Shown here piece by piece: positions 5,845 through 7,497 of a DNA stretch of 7,497 nt. Numbering within the stretch: the stretch's first letter is position 1; every line of letters begins with the position of its first letter. The notes under the pieces are model-generated. The model searched no databases. It saw only the letters and a program-made list of their open reading frames with translations, and was not told where the DNA came from. The position numbers and the translations under genes were made by a program. Source of the stretch: JBEKYD01 sp049509915 (GTDB taxonomy: Bacteria; Acidobacteriota; Terriglobia; Bryobacterales; Bryobacteraceae). The stretch lies in NCBI GenBank assembly GCA_049509915.1, contig JBEKZL010000317.1, positions 1 through 7,497 on the forward strand. Direction: 5' to 3'.

Positions 5845-5915
5845 GGCTAGGGGGGGAACGTTTCTAATGGGAAGTCGGTATATGTGTGGCGGAGACTTGG
5901 TATGTCCCGACGCGG

Positions 5916-6566
5916 CTAGGAGATGATGCCCTTGCGCACAGCGTACAGGATAACTTCCGGGACGCTGCGTAAGTTCAATTTTTGCATGAGCTTAGCGCGG
6001 TGCGTCTCGACCGTGTAAACGCTCAGGTTGAGCAGATTGGCGATCTCCTTGCTGGATTTGCCCTCAGCCACCAGTTGCAGGATTTCGCGCTCGCGGGGCG
6101 TAAGCAGTTCGTAGGAATCTTCGCCGCCTGTGCGCTCGAGCCTGCGCATGTAGTCCTGCAGCAATACCTGGCCGACGGCGGGACTGAAGAACGACTTCCC
6201 GGCAGTGGCGGCGCGGATGGCGCGCGCCAGGTCGGCTTCGGCGGAATCCTTGAGCAGGTAGGCCTTGGCTCCCGCTTTCAGGGCCCGCAGTACGTACCCT
6301 TCGTCGGAGTGCATACTGAGCATGACAACTTGCGTATCCGGCAGTGCCGCGCGAATCTGGCGGGACGCCTCGATGCCGTTCAAGCTCGGCATGCCGATAT
6401 CCATAACCACTACGTCCGGTTTCAGTTTCCCGGCCATAGCCACAGCTTCACGCCCGTCATTGGCTTCTCCGACAACCGTGAGGTCGGGCTGGGCATCCAC
6501 TACCATGCGCAGACCCGCGCGAATCAGGGTGTGGTCGTCGGCAAGCAGGACGCTGGTCTTCTTCAT
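5916..6566 (-). CDS. NarL/FixJ-family response regulator
   Basis: A transcription regulator that is phosphorylated by a sensor kinase and then binds DNA. It has 216 residues, the standard family length. The receiver domain covers about 3-120 with the acidic pair Asp10-Asp11 (LLADDH), phospho-acceptor Asp56 (VVVMDIGMP), Ser84 (VMLSMHS) and Lys106 (YLLKDS). A linker carrying the FFSPAV motif leads to a LuxR-type DNA-binding domain at about 152-214 (LTPREREILQLVAEGKSSKEI, 155-175; then LSVYTVETHRAKLMQKL). All key residues are intact. The ATG overlaps the kinase stop as ATGA, and GGGAG lies six bases upstream inside the kinase gene, so the two are translationally coupled and form a cognate pair. 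The target is not known. The adjacent htrA is the obvious candidate, by position only. Confidence 0.95.
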   Translation of the reverse strand: MKKTSVLLADDHTLIRAGLRMVVDAQPDLTVVGEANDGREAVAMAGKLKPDVVVMDIGMPSLNGIEASRQIRAALPDTQVVMLSMHSDEGYVLRALKAGAKAYLLKDSAEADLARAIRAATAGKSFFSPAVGQVLLQDYMRRLERTGGEDSYELLTPREREILQLVAEGKSSKEIANLLNLSVYTVETHRAKLMQKLNLRSVPEVILYAVRKGIIS

Positions 6567-7495
6567 GCGTTGCTCCCGGCGGGAATGGGAAGGTCTGCCG
6601 TCACGGTTGCGCCCTTGCCCGGCTGAGATTCCACCCGCAACGTTCCGCCCAGCCGTTCACCCGTTCCTCCATTCCCAATATTCCCATCCCGCGCGAACGC
6701 CCCGGATCGAAGCCGCGGCCGTCATCGGTCACCCGCACCACTATGGATTTTGATAGCCGCTCCACCACAACTTTCGCGTTCCTGGCGCCGGAGTGTCGCA
6801 CCGCATTGTTCAGGGCCTCCTGGACGAGTCGGTAGATGTAAATCTTGTATTCATCGGGCAGGTCTTCGGGGACGCTTTCCGATTCCACAGAGATCTCGAT
6901 CTCGCTCCGTCGGGATACTTCCCTCCCTTGCCATTCCAGGGCCGCCGCCAACCCAAGGTCGTCCAGCATGGATGGCCGGAGCAGGAGCGCGATATTTCTG
7001 ACAGTTTGGAAGGTTCGCTCGGCCACCGACTTCAGGTTGTCCAGTTGTGTCTTCACTTCGGGGTGGTCGCCCAAAAGCGTGGTCGAGAGCCGGCCGATAT
7101 CCACCAGAAGGGCTCCCAGTGACTGGCCGACTTCGTCATGCAACTCGCGAGAAATGGCGCGCCGTTCGGTCTCCTGTGCGTCCACGAGGCGCGCCGAGAG
7201 TTGCTGCAGCGCGTGCCGGCTTCGCGCGAGTTCGACGTAGCGGGCACGGGTCTGCCGATCGAGCCGCACGATGTACGCCATGCTACCCAGCACGAGCAGC
7301 AGACCGCTTCCGAATCCGATGGCGAGCACCCGGGACAGGCTTCCCTGCAGATTCGCAAACTGGGTCGCGAGCCCGCGATCGCGCAATCATCAGATCTTCG
7401 TCCGTTCGAATGACGCGCACCGTTACCCGGCTGGCGTCCGTAGAAATCACTCCCGCAGTTTCCGCATTGCGCGACTCACTCAGCGCGATGCCGAG
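6563..7495 (-). CDS. Sensor histidine kinase, HisKA_3/HATPase type, runs off the right edge; two frameshifts
   Basis: The membrane partner of the NarL-type regulator. The core frame (TTG 7386 to about 6655) shows a membrane helix (LAIGFGSGLLLVLGSMAYIV), then a short coiled linker (RYVELARSRHALQQLSARL). The HisKA_3 dimerisation box is ERRAISRELHDEVGQSLGAL, with phospho-acceptor His at 7138-7140. The ATPase follows, with N box VQEALNNAVRHSG and G1 box VTDDGRGFD. Near 6651-6660 one base is missing (AACGGCTGG for AACCGGCTGG). With it restored the protein continues RLGGTLRVESQPGKGATVTA and ends in a TGA (6565-6563) overlapping the regulator ATG, exactly as expected. Upstream, the sensor part continues in another frame (LSESRNAETAGVISTDASR, VIRTDEDLMIARSR) from 7495 to about 7378, so a second shift lies near 7375-7390. 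The start is outside the window. It is either a decayed gene or an intact gene with sequencing indels. The rest of the operon is intact, which favours the latter. Confidence 0.85.
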
Positions 7496-7497
7496 GA

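Noticed and set aside
5845..5880. Sigma-E-like promoter (GAAAC ... TCTG on the minus strand) for htrA
   Set aside because: Spacing and match to the consensus are poor and depend on choosing the elements freely.
5982..6626. Plus-strand open frame of 214 codons opposite the response regulator
   Set aside because: Antisense shadow; no ribosome binding site and no domain, while the minus strand is a complete regulator.
1..7497. CRISPR array, tRNA or rRNA genes, or a defence or biosynthetic gene cluster
   Set aside because: No regularly spaced repeats, no cloverleaf-like segment and no group of intact accessory enzymes was seen.

Overview
The window is GC-rich bacterial DNA. The forms of its proteins (sensor kinase, HtrA, Ku/LigD fragments, a small helix-turn-helix protein paired with a serine recombinase, a transposase/integrase) look most like Acidobacteriota of the Solibacter/Bryobacter type. 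That assignment rests on remembered family sequences, not on a search, and is moderate confidence only.

Right half (4296-7497, all on the minus strand): an ordinary, probably chromosomal block. A membrane sensor histidine kinase, reading in from beyond the right edge, overlaps a NarL/FixJ-type response regulator by an ATGA stop/start. A 144-base gap follows, then a full-length HtrA/Deg serine protease with signal anchor, catalytic triad and two PDZ domains. This looks like a signalling pair beside an envelope protein-quality-control protease. The kinase reading frame is broken twice by small indels.

Left half (1-4295): a degraded accessory region. From the left it holds the C-terminal tail of an ISL3-like transposase joined almost directly to the C-terminal half of the end-joining protein Ku (plus strand). 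Next come small plus-strand genes: one with a membrane helix and a coiled coil, and an overlapping pair of unknowns. Then a minus-strand helix-turn-helix gene is followed by a broken serine recombinase. After that comes a truncated integrase-type (DDE) transposase with repeat structure at its left edge. Last is a frameshifted fragment of the ATP-dependent ligase domain of LigD (minus strand), starting 20 bases past the htrA stop codon.

The overall picture is a graveyard of mobile elements flanked by two relics of bacterial non-homologous end joining (Ku and LigD), inserted or eroded next to a conserved regulator-protease block. I see no convincing new multi-gene system. The most useful observations are the two NHEJ relics, the recurrent one-base frameshifts (several explainable by one base in a short homopolymer, so assembly error must be excluded), the recombinase/HTH module with a nearby 14-base palindrome, and the repeat architecture at the insertion-sequence edge. 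I saw no tRNA, rRNA or CRISPR array.
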